From Lachnospiraceae bacterium (GTDB taxonomy: Bacteria; Bacillota; Clostridia; Lachnospirales; Lachnospiraceae): a stretch of DNA of 64,000 bases. The notes below the pieces were generated by a model, which had not been told where the DNA came from, searched no databases, and saw nothing but the letters and a program-made list of their open reading frames with translations. The stretch's first letter is position 1; every line of letters starts with the position of its first letter. The DNA is taken from positions 1 through 64,000 of the forward strand of contig CAAFXG010000530.1 of assembly GCA_900766925.1 (NCBI GenBank), in the 5' to 3' direction. The position numbers and the translations under genes were made by a program. Shown one piece after another: positions 43,814 through 53,212 of the stretch.

Positions 43814-44947
43814 TTATATTTCTTTACTTTTGAAATTCATGTTATTTATCAGCACATCCTGGTAATCAGGCTCATTTGCAAGCTGCAAAACTTCAATTGA
43901 CCTGTCAATAATACACCCTGCATAATCGCTGTCACACAAAAGTGTTATTGCACCCTTAAGCGATGTATTTCCCACGACTTTGATTTTATTTTCAAATGCC
44001 AAAGGAAGCATACCTATACTAATCGCATTAGAAGGTGATAAATAAAAGCCAAATCCACCCGCAAGATATACTGTATCAACCTGTTCACATGGGATATATG
44101 CATGCTTAAATAAATAAGTAACAGCTGTTATTACAGCTGCCTTAGCAGGCAATACCTGTCTTATAATATCCATATCCAAATGTACATCCATTATATCCAG
44201 ACCTTTTTCAAAATACTCACTGCAAAGTATTCCCTCATCGGATATTTTCTTTGTTTTAACGGCAAGTGAAATTGCATCAATCAGATTAGCTCCAAAAACC
44301 TTCTGTTTGCGAAGTGCACTCTCAAAAGCCGGACCACAGGCACACGATGTAGCATAATATTTGCCGTATGCATTTAATACCATCTCACCATTAGTTCCCA
44401 AATCCATAAGCAATGATACATCCGTGTCCGTCATCATACCATTTGTCCTTAGATATTTAATGCCTGCAAGTATATCCCCACCAATAAATGCACTGGCACA
44501 TCCGGTCAGATAAACCCGACAGCCTTGGTTAAAGCTTACACTGTCTATTTCCTTAAAAAGCTCGTTTGCACTTACAATTACGCTTTCCTTAAGCTTGGCA
44601 GTAAACGGAGCCTTTCCGAGTGACTCCAAATCATATTCAAGCAAAATACTGATCATTGTGGTATTTCCGCTGATGCACACCCTTAAAATATTATCAAAAG
44701 CATACTCCCTATGCATGTCGAGCATTTCCGTTACCGCAACACAAATATCCGTCAAAACAATATTCTTCATTATTTTAACATATGAGCTGTCCCTGACCGC
44801 TGTCATTATCCTGTTAATTACATCACTGCCATATAAGGACTGCCTGTTTTTAAAGCTTTTTTGACAGATTATTTCTCCTGTCACACTCAGTAGACAGGTA
44901 TCAATTGTTGTACTTCCTAAATCAACCGCCAGATAAATATTCTTCAT
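43814..44947 (-). CDS. RACo-like ASKHA ATPase lacking the ferredoxin domain
   Basis: The 377-residue protein resembles the C-terminal ATPase part (DUF4445) of corrinoid-protein activators such as RACo. Phosphate-binding motifs AVDLGSTTIDT and LLMDLGTNGEMV, the segment FESALRKQKV and an adenosine-type motif LAGGFGFYL are seen. The N-terminal 2Fe-2S domain of classical members is missing, and no methyltransferase or corrinoid protein is nearby, so the substrate is unknown. ATG at 44947 is preferred over TTG at 44962 because of GGGA upstream. Confidence 0.78.
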   Translation of the reverse strand: MKNIYLAVDLGSTTIDTCLLSVTGEIICQKSFKNRQSLYGSDVINRIMTAVRDSSYVKIMKNIVLTDICVAVTEMLDMHREYAFDNILRVCISGNTTMISILLEYDLESLGKAPFTAKLKESVIVSANELFKEIDSVSFNQGCRVYLTGCASAFIGGDILAGIKYLRTNGMMTDTDVSLLMDLGTNGEMVLNAYGKYYATSCACGPAFESALRKQKVFGANLIDAISLAVKTKKISDEGILCSEYFEKGLDIMDVHLDMDIIRQVLPAKAAVITAVTYLFKHAYIPCEQVDTVYLAGGFGFYLSPSNAISIGMLPLAFENKIKVVGNTSLKGAITLLCDSDYAGCIIDRSIEVLQLANEPDYQDVLINNMNFKSKEI

Positions 44948-44995
44948 CAAAACTATTCCCAATTTATTCTATTCATATCCATATACATGGAACAA

Positions 44996-46219
44996 CTAAT
45001 ATATCGCCTTTGATTTCTTCTCGATTGGTCTATAGCCACGTTCATTCAAAACAGCGAGTATCTGTTCCTTATGTTCCGGTCCAAAGGCTTCAATCGTTAT
45101 AACCAGCTCAACCGCTGAATTACGGTTAATTGTAACAAACTGATTATGTTCAAGCTTTATTATGTTTCCATTTTCTGCTGCTATAACACCTGCTACATTC
45201 TGAAGCTCACCCGGCTTATCTGGAAGAAGAACTGAAACAGTAAATATTCTGCTTCTTGCTATAAGTCCATGCTGTACAACAGACGCAAATGTGATTACAT
45301 CCATATTTCCGCCACTCAGAATACTTACAACCTTCTCTCCCTTTGGCTCTAAATGCTTCAAAGCCGCAACCGTGAGAAGACCACTGTTTTCAACTAACAT
45401 TTTATGATTTTCAAGCATATCAAGGAAGGCAACAATAAGCTCACTATCCTCAACGGTAATAATATCATCAAGATTCTCCATTAAATATGGGAAAATGGTG
45501 CTGCCAGGTGTTTTTACTGCAGTACCATCTGCAATTGTGTCAACTGCCGGAAGAGTTGTAACCTCGTTGTTGGCAAATGAAGCCTTCAGGCACGCGGCTC
45601 CCGCCGGTTCAACGCCAATAACCTTTATACTTGGATTAAGCATCTTGGCCAAAGTAGAAACACCTGTTGCAAGACCACCACCACCAACCGGCACAAGAAT
45701 TTTGTCAACGAAAGGCAGCTCCTTTATTATTTCCATTGCAACCGTACTCTGCCCGGTTGCAACCGCCAGGTCATCAAACGGATGAATAAATGTATATCCA
45801 TGCTCCTTAGCAAGCTCTAATGCATATTGGCATGCATCATCATAAACATCTCCGTACAACACAACCTCAGCGCCGTAAGCCTTTGTTCTGTTTACCTTAA
45901 TGAGTGGTGTAGATGTCGGCATAACAATTACCGCCTTAGCACCATACGCCTTTGCTGCATATGCAACACCCTGTGCATGATTACCCGCTGATGCTGTTAT
46001 TAGGCCCTTAGCTCTTTCCTCATCTGACAGTGTGCTAATCTTATAATATGCACCACGAATCTTATAAGCTCCGGTAACCTGCATGTTTTCAGGCTTTAAA
46101 TATACCTTGTTTCCTGACGTCTGTGAAAAAAATTCACTTTCAATAAGGTTAGTAGGATGAACAACCTTATGAACAACCTCATAGGCTTCCTCAAATTTAT
46201 CAAGTGTCAACTTATCCAT
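44996..46219 (-). CDS. ilvA: Threonine ammonia-lyase
   Basis: The PLP enzyme deaminates threonine to 2-oxobutyrate, the entry to isoleucine synthesis or to threonine breakdown. In 407 residues the PLP Lys lies in VTGAYKIRGA, the phosphate cup in VPVGGGGLATGV, and an ACT-type regulatory part follows from about 325. The short length with one ACT domain is the form found in many anaerobes, so a catabolic (TdcB-like) role is also possible. AAGGAG precedes the ATG. ilvC occurs at the right end of the window but not in the same operon. Confidence 0.9.
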   Translation of the reverse strand: MDKLTLDKFEEAYEVVHKVVHPTNLIESEFFSQTSGNKVYLKPENMQVTGAYKIRGAYYKISTLSDEERAKGLITASAGNHAQGVAYAAKAYGAKAVIVMPTSTPLIKVNRTKAYGAEVVLYGDVYDDACQYALELAKEHGYTFIHPFDDLAVATGQSTVAMEIIKELPFVDKILVPVGGGGLATGVSTLAKMLNPSIKVIGVEPAGAACLKASFANNEVTTLPAVDTIADGTAVKTPGSTIFPYLMENLDDIITVEDSELIVAFLDMLENHKMLVENSGLLTVAALKHLEPKGEKVVSILSGGNMDVITFASVVQHGLIARSRIFTVSVLLPDKPGELQNVAGVIAAENGNIIKLEHNQFVTINRNSAVELVITIEAFGPEHKEQILAVLNERGYRPIEKKSKAIY

Positions 46220-46249
46220 TATTAAAACATCTCCTTACAGTTTTAGTAT

Positions 46250-47362
46250 TTATAAATCAAACAAATCATCATCCGGATTAATCCTTTGTATTTCATTATC
46301 AACCAGAATTTCAATATCTGATTTCATGTCAAAATCAAAAAAAAGAGCTGTTACATAGCTGTTCGGGTCAAACCTCTGAAGATCTTCTATTTTCTCACCG
46401 ATTCCTATATACTTAACAGGTACTGACAATTCTGCCTGAATAGCAATGGCGATACCACCCTTAGCTGTTCCATCAAGCTTTGTAATGATTATTCCGTTAA
46501 TTTCTGTCACTGAGCTAAACTGTCTTGCCTGTTCCAATGCATTCTGACCGGTAGTACCGTCAAGAACAATGAGTGATTCCACGTTAGCTTCAGGGAACTC
46601 TTTAGATATAATCCTGCGCATTTTACTAAGCTCATCCATCAAATTTTTCTTATTGTGAAGTCTTCCTGCCGTATCAATAAGAAGAATATCTGTATTTCTT
46701 GCTTTAGCAGCCGTAACCGCATCATAGACAACGGCAGAAGGGTCAGCCCCCTCATTCTGGGCTATAATATCTACCCCTGCGCGATTTGACCATGTCTTTA
46801 GCTGGTCAATGGCAGCAGCCCTGAATGTATCGGCAGCAGCCATAAGCACTTTTTTCCCCTGTGCCTTATACTGGGCGGCAAGCTTACCGATTGAGGTAGT
46901 CTTACCTACACCGTTTACACCAATCACAAATACTACAGTCTTCTTATTTTCAAAGTCGTAAGCAGAATCATCCACAGTCATCTGATCGCGTATAATATTA
47001 ATAATAAGCTGCTTACAGGCCTCTGCCTCCTTAATATGAAGTTTTTTCACCTGTTCCTTTAAATCATCAATAATACGCTCCGTTGTTTCAAAACCCATGT
47101 CCGACATTATAAGTGTTTCTTCAAGCTCATCATAGAAATTATCGTCAATTTCATTAGCCTTAAATAAGTTACTAAAGCTTTGTGAAAGATTATTACGGCT
47201 CTTTGTGAGACCGTCCTTTAATCTTTTGAAAAAGCCGCCTTTTTCCTGTTCATCAGTACTACTAATTTGCTCAGAATCATCGGACATATTATCAATATTA
47301 TCCATATTTTCAATTGTATCATTATTTACTTCTTTTTTATTTTTTCCCCATCCAAACACCAT
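46250..47362 (-). CDS. ftsY: Signal recognition particle receptor FtsY
   Basis: FtsY docks SRP-ribosome complexes at the membrane. The 370 residues have an acidic N-terminal A domain (about 1-70), the N domain, and the G domain with GVNGVGKTTSIGKLA, DTAGRLHNK and TKLDGTAKGG. The start at 47362 is set by AAAGGAGG upstream; the frame is open 24 codons further, but that part runs through the small inserted cistron. It follows smc in the usual rnc-smc-ftsY order. Confidence 0.96.
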   Translation of the reverse strand: MVFGWGKNKKEVNNDTIENMDNIDNMSDDSEQISSTDEQEKGGFFKRLKDGLTKSRNNLSQSFSNLFKANEIDDNFYDELEETLIMSDMGFETTERIIDDLKEQVKKLHIKEAEACKQLIINIIRDQMTVDDSAYDFENKKTVVFVIGVNGVGKTTSIGKLAAQYKAQGKKVLMAAADTFRAAAIDQLKTWSNRAGVDIIAQNEGADPSAVVYDAVTAAKARNTDILLIDTAGRLHNKKNLMDELSKMRRIISKEFPEANVESLIVLDGTTGQNALEQARQFSSVTEINGIIITKLDGTAKGGIAIAIQAELSVPVKYIGIGEKIEDLQRFDPNSYVTALFFDFDMKSDIEILVDNEIQRINPDDDLFDL

Positions 47363-47470
47363 AATGGTTCCTCCTTTAATTATGTATTGCCCCCTCACCT
47401 CGTCGTTCGGCGGCCTCTCGTCGGAACCATGCATAATTATGAACTCCGTTCATAATGGTTCCTCCTCTAA
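47360..47470. repeat. 20-bp direct repeat flanking a 71-bp insert between smc and ftsY
   Basis: 47360-47379 and 47451-47470 are identical in 19 of 20 bases. On the minus strand each copy contains a stop codon (TAG of smc, TAA of the small cistron), AGGAGG and an ATG. The segment between them is the small cistron, so a 91-bp unit appears to have been duplicated or inserted. Confidence 0.85.
47376..47453 (-). CDS. 25-residue Arg-rich peptide between smc and ftsY
   Basis: Tiny frame with AGGAGG seven bases before ATG and a TAA just ahead of the ftsY ribosome site. The peptide contains MNGVHNYAWF followed by RREAAERRGEG. About 29 of the 40 bases around 47390-47429 are G or C, far above the surrounding level, and Arg is written CGA four times. 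It may be a leader peptide, a translated spacer, or part of a small mobile insert. No family is recognised. Confidence 0.5.
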   Translation of the reverse strand: MNGVHNYAWFRREAAERRGEGAIHN

Positions 47471-50400
47471 TCTTCTAGCTGGTCTTCAATCATATTTACT
47501 GAAACAAGAGTTGATACACCCTTCTCCTGCATTGTAATACCATAAAGGATATCGGCTGCTTCCATTGTACCCTTACGATGAGTGATAACAATAAACTGGG
47601 TATCCTTTGTAAGTTTATTTAAATAATTTGCAAATCTCTTAACGTTTGAATCATCTAAGGCCGCCTCTATTTCATCCAGAAGGCAAAATGGTGATGGCTT
47701 TAAGCTTTGAATTGCAAATAACAATGCAATGGCTGTCAGGCTCTTCTCACCACCTGAAAGCTGCATCATATTCTGTAGCTTTTTTCCCGGTGGCTGGGCA
47801 TTAATCTTGATACCTGTCTCAAGCAGATTCGACTCGTCTACCAGCTCAAGATCAGCCTTACCGCCTCCAAACAGCTCCTTGAATACACTTGCAAACATTA
47901 TTCTTATTTCTTTAAACTTCTCGGCGAACTGTTCTCTCATTGCACGGTCCAGTTCGTTGATTATATTTACAAGGTTTTCTTCTGCCTTAACAATGTCATC
48001 ATGTTGTGATTTCAGGAATTCGTACCTTTCTGCGACCGCCTTATAATCCTCAATCGCATTTACGTTTACATCACCAAGCTGTTTAATCTTACCTTTAACG
48101 GCACTGATCTCACGCTTAAGCATGGCAACATCGGTAAAGCTTTCATCCTTAAAATCTGCAGCAAGATTATATGTAAGCTCATATTCCTCCCACATATAAT
48201 TATTCAGGTTCTCACTCTGTTCGGACAGCTTCTCAATAGATGCGTTCAGCTTAAATGCTGATTTATCAAGTCCGTTAATCTGAGCCGACAAAGCCTCACG
48301 TTTATTGAAAAAGTCCTTGTGGCTCTCATTCAGTAATTCCTTTTGTTTGGTAAGCTCCACTAATTTCTGTTCCTTAATGCCAATAATTCTGTTATTTTCT
48401 TCAAGGAGAGCCTTCATGCTGTCAATTTTTCCTGCTAATTCCTTAGCCTCATCCGAGCCGTTTGTAAGCTTTATTTTTAATTCATTCAGATTAGCCTTTG
48501 CAAGGTTTTCTTCCTGCTTCACACGGGAAATATTCTGCATTATAAAATCATACTGCTGTTTAATTGTATTAAATTCAATATTAAGTGCATTAATTCTCTC
48601 TGATGATTTCTCAAGCTTAGCTTTGTCAGCAAGGACCGATTTTTCTAATTCGGAGATTCTGTTTTCAAGAGCTCGAACCATCTCTTCCTGTTTTTGATTA
48701 CTTGTAAACAACTCCTCTTTGTTTGTATTTATATCCTTAATCTGTTTCTCAAGCTCACTGTTCTCTCTTCCGATTCCGGCAAAAACTCTCTCAATTTCTG
48801 CAAGCTTTGCGACGGCCTGTTCAAGATTTAAATTGTATGTATTGCTCTTAATATTATACTGTTGAAGCTTTTCGTTAAGCTCATCCCTCTCTGTCTTAAG
48901 AATTTCTCTGCGCTCAATGAGTATTTGGAGCTGTTCATTTGCATTGGAAAGCTTTTTCTTAAGCTCAGCAATCTGCTCATCAATCTCATCAAGCTCACGT
49001 TTTCTGCCAAGCAGATTAGAGGAATTTTTAAATGCACCACCTGTCATTGCACCGCCCGGATTAATAAGCTCACCCTCCAGTGTAACAAGTCTTAATGACT
49101 GTTTATACTTACGTGATATTCCAATTGCATTATCTATATTATCAACAACAAGTATTCTTCCAAGAAGATGTTCAACTATTGTCTTATACTTCGGGTCACA
49201 TTTTACCAATTCAGATGCAACTCCAATAATACCCTTTTCGTGCTTTGCGTCGTTATTCACATTCTGTCTTGCAACTATTGAGCTTATTGGAAGAAATGTT
49301 GCTCTTCCGAAACGATTTTGTTTCAAATAATCAATCATTTCCTTCGCAGTAGCTTCATCCTCAGTAACAATATTCTGTATACTTCCACCAAGCGATGTCT
49401 CAACTGCAACCTCATATCGCTTATCTACGTCAATAATATCTGCTACTACACCGATAATTTTAGGATTATGATTTTTTTGCTCCATTACACGGCGAATACT
49501 GTTACCGTATCCGTCATATCTTTCTGTAAGATTTCTAAGAGCTTCCTTCTTTGAACCCAGGCTGACAATATTATTGTTGTAAGCTGTGATATCAGACTTA
49601 AGCTCTGACTGTCCGGCATTATTATTTTCAAGTTCAGTTATAATTCCCGACAGTTTCTCTTCCAGTTTTGATTTTTCATCATTCAGGCTTTGTACTGCAT
49701 CCTCAAGATTTATCTTTTCCTGAAGATATTTCTCTTCATCGCTCTTATTTTCAAGAAAACGCTGATTAAGCTGTGTCTTTCTGAGACTTATATTTTCCAG
49801 CATCGTATCATATCTTCCAACCTTGGCCTTTAATGCTCCGCCTTCGTTAAGAGATTCTATAATCTCTGCCTTGGAGTCCTCTATTTCATTTTCAGAATCT
49901 GAAATACGTTTTTTTAACTCATCATTCTCACTGACAGCTTCATCTAAGACATCATCGGCATTATCAAGCTTCTCATCAAGTACGCTCTTTTCCTCGTAAT
50001 ATTTCTTAAGCTCCGCAGCATATCTTGCAAGATCGGCATTAACCTTGTCCATCTGTTCCTTAACACTGTCTGAGTTCTGCTGATATGAAATAATCTGCTG
50101 TCCAACAACGTTTATCTCACCCTCGTATCTTTGATTTGTAAGCTTCTTTTCATGAATTTCATTCTTAACTTCATCTATCTGACTGTTAAAGCTCTCAATT
50201 TCGCTCTCTATTCTCTCATATTCATCCTTGGCAAGGTCAAATTCCTCCCTTAGTCTTGTTGCATCCTCTTCAACAATATTTAACTTTTGCTCATAATCCG
50301 AAAGCTGTTCTGCGTTCTTATCCACATCTAATAAAAATGCATTAATATCGAGCTTTTTGAGCTCATCCTTAAATATGAGATATCTTCTTGCTGTCTCAGA

Positions 50401-51024
50401 CTGCTCCTTAAGCGGACCAACCTGTCGTTCAAGCTCCGATAAAATATCATTTACTCTTGCCAAATTCTCCCTCTCATTTTCAAGACTCTTCTCTGTTGCC
50501 GACTTATTTTTCTTATACTTTACTATACCGGCAGCCTCATCAAAAAGCTCTCTTCTATCCTCAGGCTTTCCTGAAAGAATCTTCTCAATCTGGCCCTGAC
50601 CGATTATAGAATAGCCCTCCTTACCTATACCGGTATCAAAGAAAAGGCTGTTAACATCCTTTAATCTGCTCACAACGCCATTAATAAGATACTCACTCTC
50701 GCCTGATCTGTACACACGCCTGGCAACCGTTACCTCGTTATAATCTATAGGCAGCTTATGGTCACTATTATCAAGTGTAATGGCCACATAAGCAGAACCC
50801 TGAGGCTTTCTAAGCTCTGTTCCCGAGAAAATTACATCCTCCATCTTTGAGCCCCTGAGCTGTTTTGCACTCTGTTCACCAAGTACCCATCTCACAGCGT
50901 CACCTACATTACTTTTGCCGGAACCATTTGGTCCGACAATTCCTGTTATTCCCTTATTAAATTTAAATATTATCTTGTTGGCAAAGGATTTAAATCCATA
51001 TACCTCAATACTTTTTAAATACAT
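47467..51024 (-). CDS. smc: Chromosome segregation protein SMC
   Basis: SMC is the condensin ATPase that compacts and separates chromosomes together with ScpAB. The 1185 residues show Walker A GIVGPNGSGKSNVGDAV, long coiled coils either side of the hinge (about 500-680, with VRLVTLEGELINPGGAMTGG in part), the signature LSGGEKSLTAIALLFA and Walker B PFCLLDEIEAALDD. AGGTAG precedes the ATG. It follows rnc by 20 bases. Confidence 0.98.
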   Translation of the reverse strand: MYLKSIEVYGFKSFANKIIFKFNKGITGIVGPNGSGKSNVGDAVRWVLGEQSAKQLRGSKMEDVIFSGTELRKPQGSAYVAITLDNSDHKLPIDYNEVTVARRVYRSGESEYLINGVVSRLKDVNSLFFDTGIGKEGYSIIGQGQIEKILSGKPEDRRELFDEAAGIVKYKKNKSATEKSLENERENLARVNDILSELERQVGPLKEQSETARRYLIFKDELKKLDINAFLLDVDKNAEQLSDYEQKLNIVEEDATRLREEFDLAKDEYERIESEIESFNSQIDEVKNEIHEKKLTNQRYEGEINVVGQQIISYQQNSDSVKEQMDKVNADLARYAAELKKYYEEKSVLDEKLDNADDVLDEAVSENDELKKRISDSENEIEDSKAEIIESLNEGGALKAKVGRYDTMLENISLRKTQLNQRFLENKSDEEKYLQEKINLEDAVQSLNDEKSKLEEKLSGIITELENNNAGQSELKSDITAYNNNIVSLGSKKEALRNLTERYDGYGNSIRRVMEQKNHNPKIIGVVADIIDVDKRYEVAVETSLGGSIQNIVTEDEATAKEMIDYLKQNRFGRATFLPISSIVARQNVNNDAKHEKGIIGVASELVKCDPKYKTIVEHLLGRILVVDNIDNAIGISRKYKQSLRLVTLEGELINPGGAMTGGAFKNSSNLLGRKRELDEIDEQIAELKKKLSNANEQLQILIERREILKTERDELNEKLQQYNIKSNTYNLNLEQAVAKLAEIERVFAGIGRENSELEKQIKDINTNKEELFTSNQKQEEMVRALENRISELEKSVLADKAKLEKSSERINALNIEFNTIKQQYDFIMQNISRVKQEENLAKANLNELKIKLTNGSDEAKELAGKIDSMKALLEENNRIIGIKEQKLVELTKQKELLNESHKDFFNKREALSAQINGLDKSAFKLNASIEKLSEQSENLNNYMWEEYELTYNLAADFKDESFTDVAMLKREISAVKGKIKQLGDVNVNAIEDYKAVAERYEFLKSQHDDIVKAEENLVNIINELDRAMREQFAEKFKEIRIMFASVFKELFGGGKADLELVDESNLLETGIKINAQPPGKKLQNMMQLSGGEKSLTAIALLFAIQSLKPSPFCLLDEIEAALDDSNVKRFANYLNKLTKDTQFIVITHRKGTMEAADILYGITMQEKGVSTLVSVNMIEDQLED

Positions 51025-51044
51025 ATATCTACCTAACCATTTTC

Positions 51045-51719
51045 CTATGTTAAAACTTTTAATGTATTATAAGCCGCATGTTGTTCAGCAGACTTTCTTG
51101 AATGTCCTGAGCCCAATGCCATATTTACATCATTCATACGCACACGGACCTTAAACAGCTTATCATGCTCAGGGCCCTCCTCTGATATTAATTCATAGGT
51201 AAGCTTCTTATTATTCTTCTGGGCAAACTCCTGTAATCTTGATTTTGCATCATAAAACAGCTCCTTATGTTCAATATCAGTAAGCAGGAATGTCCTCACA
51301 AACCCGTCTGCCGGCTCTATTCCGCCATCAATATATATTGCACCTAATAACGATTCAAACATATCACATAAAATAGAATCTCTATTATTACCACCCGTGA
51401 GTTTTTCACCCTTACTGAATAATCCGTAGCTACCAAGCTCCAAATCCCTTGAAATCTTTGAAAGTGTGAATTCACAGACAAGGCTTGCCCTTAATTTGGT
51501 TAGCATTCCCTCTGTCTTTTCCGGATAGGCCTCAAACAAATATTTACTTACCAAAAACTCCAAAATAGCATCTCCAAGAAATTCATATCTTTCGTAGGAC
51601 TCTTTAGCCCCACACATTTTTTCATTTGCATATGACTTATGTGTAAAAGCAATATCCAAATGATTTTTATTCTTAAATACATATCCTATTTTGTCTTCTA
51701 ATTTGCTATATTTATTCAT
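51045..51719 (-). CDS. rnc: Ribonuclease III
   Basis: RNase III cuts double-stranded RNA in rRNA precursors and long hairpins. The 224 residues have the signature ERYEFLGDAILEFLVS with the metal-binding acidic residues, and the C-terminal dsRNA-binding domain (SRLQEFAQ to SAEQHAAYNTL). The start is placed at ATG 51719; a GTG four codons earlier (51731) is an alternative, and neither has a strong ribosome site. Part of plsX-rnc-smc-ftsY; no acpP is present between plsX and rnc. Confidence 0.95.
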   Translation of the reverse strand: MNKYSKLEDKIGYVFKNKNHLDIAFTHKSYANEKMCGAKESYERYEFLGDAILEFLVSKYLFEAYPEKTEGMLTKLRASLVCEFTLSKISRDLELGSYGLFSKGEKLTGGNNRDSILCDMFESLLGAIYIDGGIEPADGFVRTFLLTDIEHKELFYDAKSRLQEFAQKNNKKLTYELISEEGPEHDKLFKVRVRMNDVNMALGSGHSRKSAEQHAAYNTLKVLT

Positions 51720-51763
51720 ATTTTTTACCACTACTATATAAAAATCTTCCTGGCTGATTATGG

Positions 51764-52771
51764 CTACTCTGCATTTTCAAAGGCAGAAATAATCTTAGAA
51801 TTAACATCATTTTTGATGAAGTTTCTGCACTGGGTTATGGCACTTGTAACCTCAGAATTCTTACTGTTACCATGAATTTTTACTACAAGACCTTTCAGAC
51901 CAAGTAATGGTGCTCCACCCTTATCGTCAGCCATAAACCTCTTAAAAGATTTTTTGAGAGGCTTATATATTAAAGCAGCTCCGAGCTTAGTTTTTAAATT
52001 TGACTTAAGCACGCCCTTAACCTCTCCAAGAAACATCTTACCAACACCCTCGTAAAACTTCAGTAAAACATTACCTACAAATGCTTCGCACACAAGCACA
52101 TCAGCAACTCCATCAGGAATTTCCCTCGCTTCAACACTACCTATAAAATTAATATCCTTACATTCTCTAAGAAGTGGTATTGTCTCCTTGACAAGAGCAT
52201 TACCCTTCTCATCCTCAACACCAATATTAATTATACCAACGCGAGGTTTCTTAACGCCTTCAATATTCTCCATATATATCGAACCCATTTTGGCAAACTG
52301 GACTAAATTTTCAGGCTTTGCATCTACATTTGCGCCACAATCAATAAGAAGTGACGAACCAACCTTGGTTGGAATCAGAGGTGCAAGAGGGGTTCTCTTT
52401 ACACCCTTAGCCCTTCCTACAATAAACTGACCACCGGCAAGCAAGGCACCTGAATTACCGGATGAAATAATAGCCTGGGCCTTTCCTTCTTTAACAGCAT
52501 TAAGGGCAAGAACCATAGAAGACTCTTTCTTCTTACGAATTGCATCAACCGGTGCATCGTGACAGGTTATTTCCTCTGTTGCATTTATAATAGAAATTCT
52601 TTTTTTATCTATCCCATACTTATCTATGTAAGAATTGAGCTCTGCTTCCTTACCTGTAACAATAATATCAACATCATCATATAACTTCATCGCGTCAGCA
52701 ATACCCATAATCACAGGTTCACTTCCGTTATCGCCACCAAGTGTATCAATTACTATTGAAATCTTATCCAT
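51764..52771 (-). CDS. plsX: Phosphate acyltransferase PlsX
   Basis: PlsX makes acyl-phosphate from acyl-ACP, the first step of phospholipid synthesis with PlsY/PlsC. The 335 residues include IDTLGGDNGSEPVIMGIADA in part, GNSGALLAGG and VCEAFVGNVLLKF. GGAGAT precedes the ATG. It has its own promoter after the rpmF terminator, with an inverted repeat over the -35. Confidence 0.96.
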   Translation of the reverse strand: MDKISIVIDTLGGDNGSEPVIMGIADAMKLYDDVDIIVTGKEAELNSYIDKYGIDKKRISIINATEEITCHDAPVDAIRKKKESSMVLALNAVKEGKAQAIISSGNSGALLAGGQFIVGRAKGVKRTPLAPLIPTKVGSSLLIDCGANVDAKPENLVQFAKMGSIYMENIEGVKKPRVGIINIGVEDEKGNALVKETIPLLRECKDINFIGSVEAREIPDGVADVLVCEAFVGNVLLKFYEGVGKMFLGEVKGVLKSNLKTKLGAALIYKPLKKSFKRFMADDKGGAPLLGLKGLVVKIHGNSKNSEVTSAITQCRNFIKNDVNSKIISAFENAE

Positions 52772-52821
52772 TTTTATCTCCTATTCTGTGTTTCAAAAAA
52801 GTCCAACATATAATCCACAAT

Positions 52822-52850
52822 ATTATAGCGATTTAAAGGAATTAAGTCAA
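52822..52850 (-). promoter_or_regulatory. SigA promoter of plsX
   Basis: TTGACT (52845-52850) and TATAAT (52822-52827) on the minus strand, 17 bases apart, about 50 bases before plsX. Confidence 0.78.
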
Positions 52851-52860
52851 TGTATTCCTT
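52836..52860. promoter_or_regulatory. Operator-like inverted repeat over the plsX promoter
   Basis: AAGGAAT (52836-52842) and ATTCCTT (52854-52860) form a perfect 7-bp repeat with an 11-base centre that contains the -35 box. It does not read like the published Bacillus FapR consensus, so the regulator is unknown. Confidence 0.5.
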
Positions 52861-52881
52861 AATTCTATATATAAAATGGTC

Positions 52882-52913
52882 AAAAAAAGACCACCGCACA
52901 TTGTACGATGGTC
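52882..52913 (-). terminator. Intrinsic terminator after rpmF
   Basis: On the minus strand GACCATCG and CGGTGGTC pair and are followed by seven T residues; 14 bases past the rpmF stop. It separates rpmF from plsX. Confidence 0.85.
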
Positions 52914-52926
52914 CTGAATAGTTTAA

Positions 52927-53106
52927 TTAGTCAACCTTAACGATTTCTTTCTTGTTATATGAACCGCAAGACTTACAAACTCTATGTGGCATCATAAGTG
53001 CTCCACACTTGCTACACTTAACCAAACCTGGAACATCCATCTTCCAGTTTGCTCTACGCTTATCACGTCTTGCCTTTGAACTCTTATTCTTTGGACAAAT
53101 TGACAT
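52927..53106 (-). CDS. rpmF: 50S ribosomal protein L32
   Basis: The 59 residues read from MSICPKNKSSKARRDKRRAN to a zinc ribbon with CSKCG and CKSCG, ending IVKVD. GGAGGTG lies before the ATG. The gene is too short for common length cut-offs. The order rpmF - plsX is widely conserved; here each has its own promoter and a terminator lies between. The four-Cys form is the zinc-binding version of L32. Confidence 0.97.
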   Translation of the reverse strand: MSICPKNKSSKARRDKRRANWKMDVPGLVKCSKCGALMMPHRVCKSCGSYNKKEIVKVD

Positions 53107-53149
53107 CCGGATTACACCTCCTTAAACACACTAAAATCACACTTTGACT

Positions 53150-53178
53150 ATTATACAAAGATTGCTATATATTGTCAA
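53150..53178 (-). promoter_or_regulatory. Strong SigA promoter of rpmF
   Basis: TTGACA (53173-53178) and TATAAT (53150-53155) on the minus strand, both consensus, with the ideal 17-base spacer. Confidence 0.88.
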
Positions 53179-53212
53179 CAAAAATTTATATATTTAGCAT
53201 TATATTTTTATG

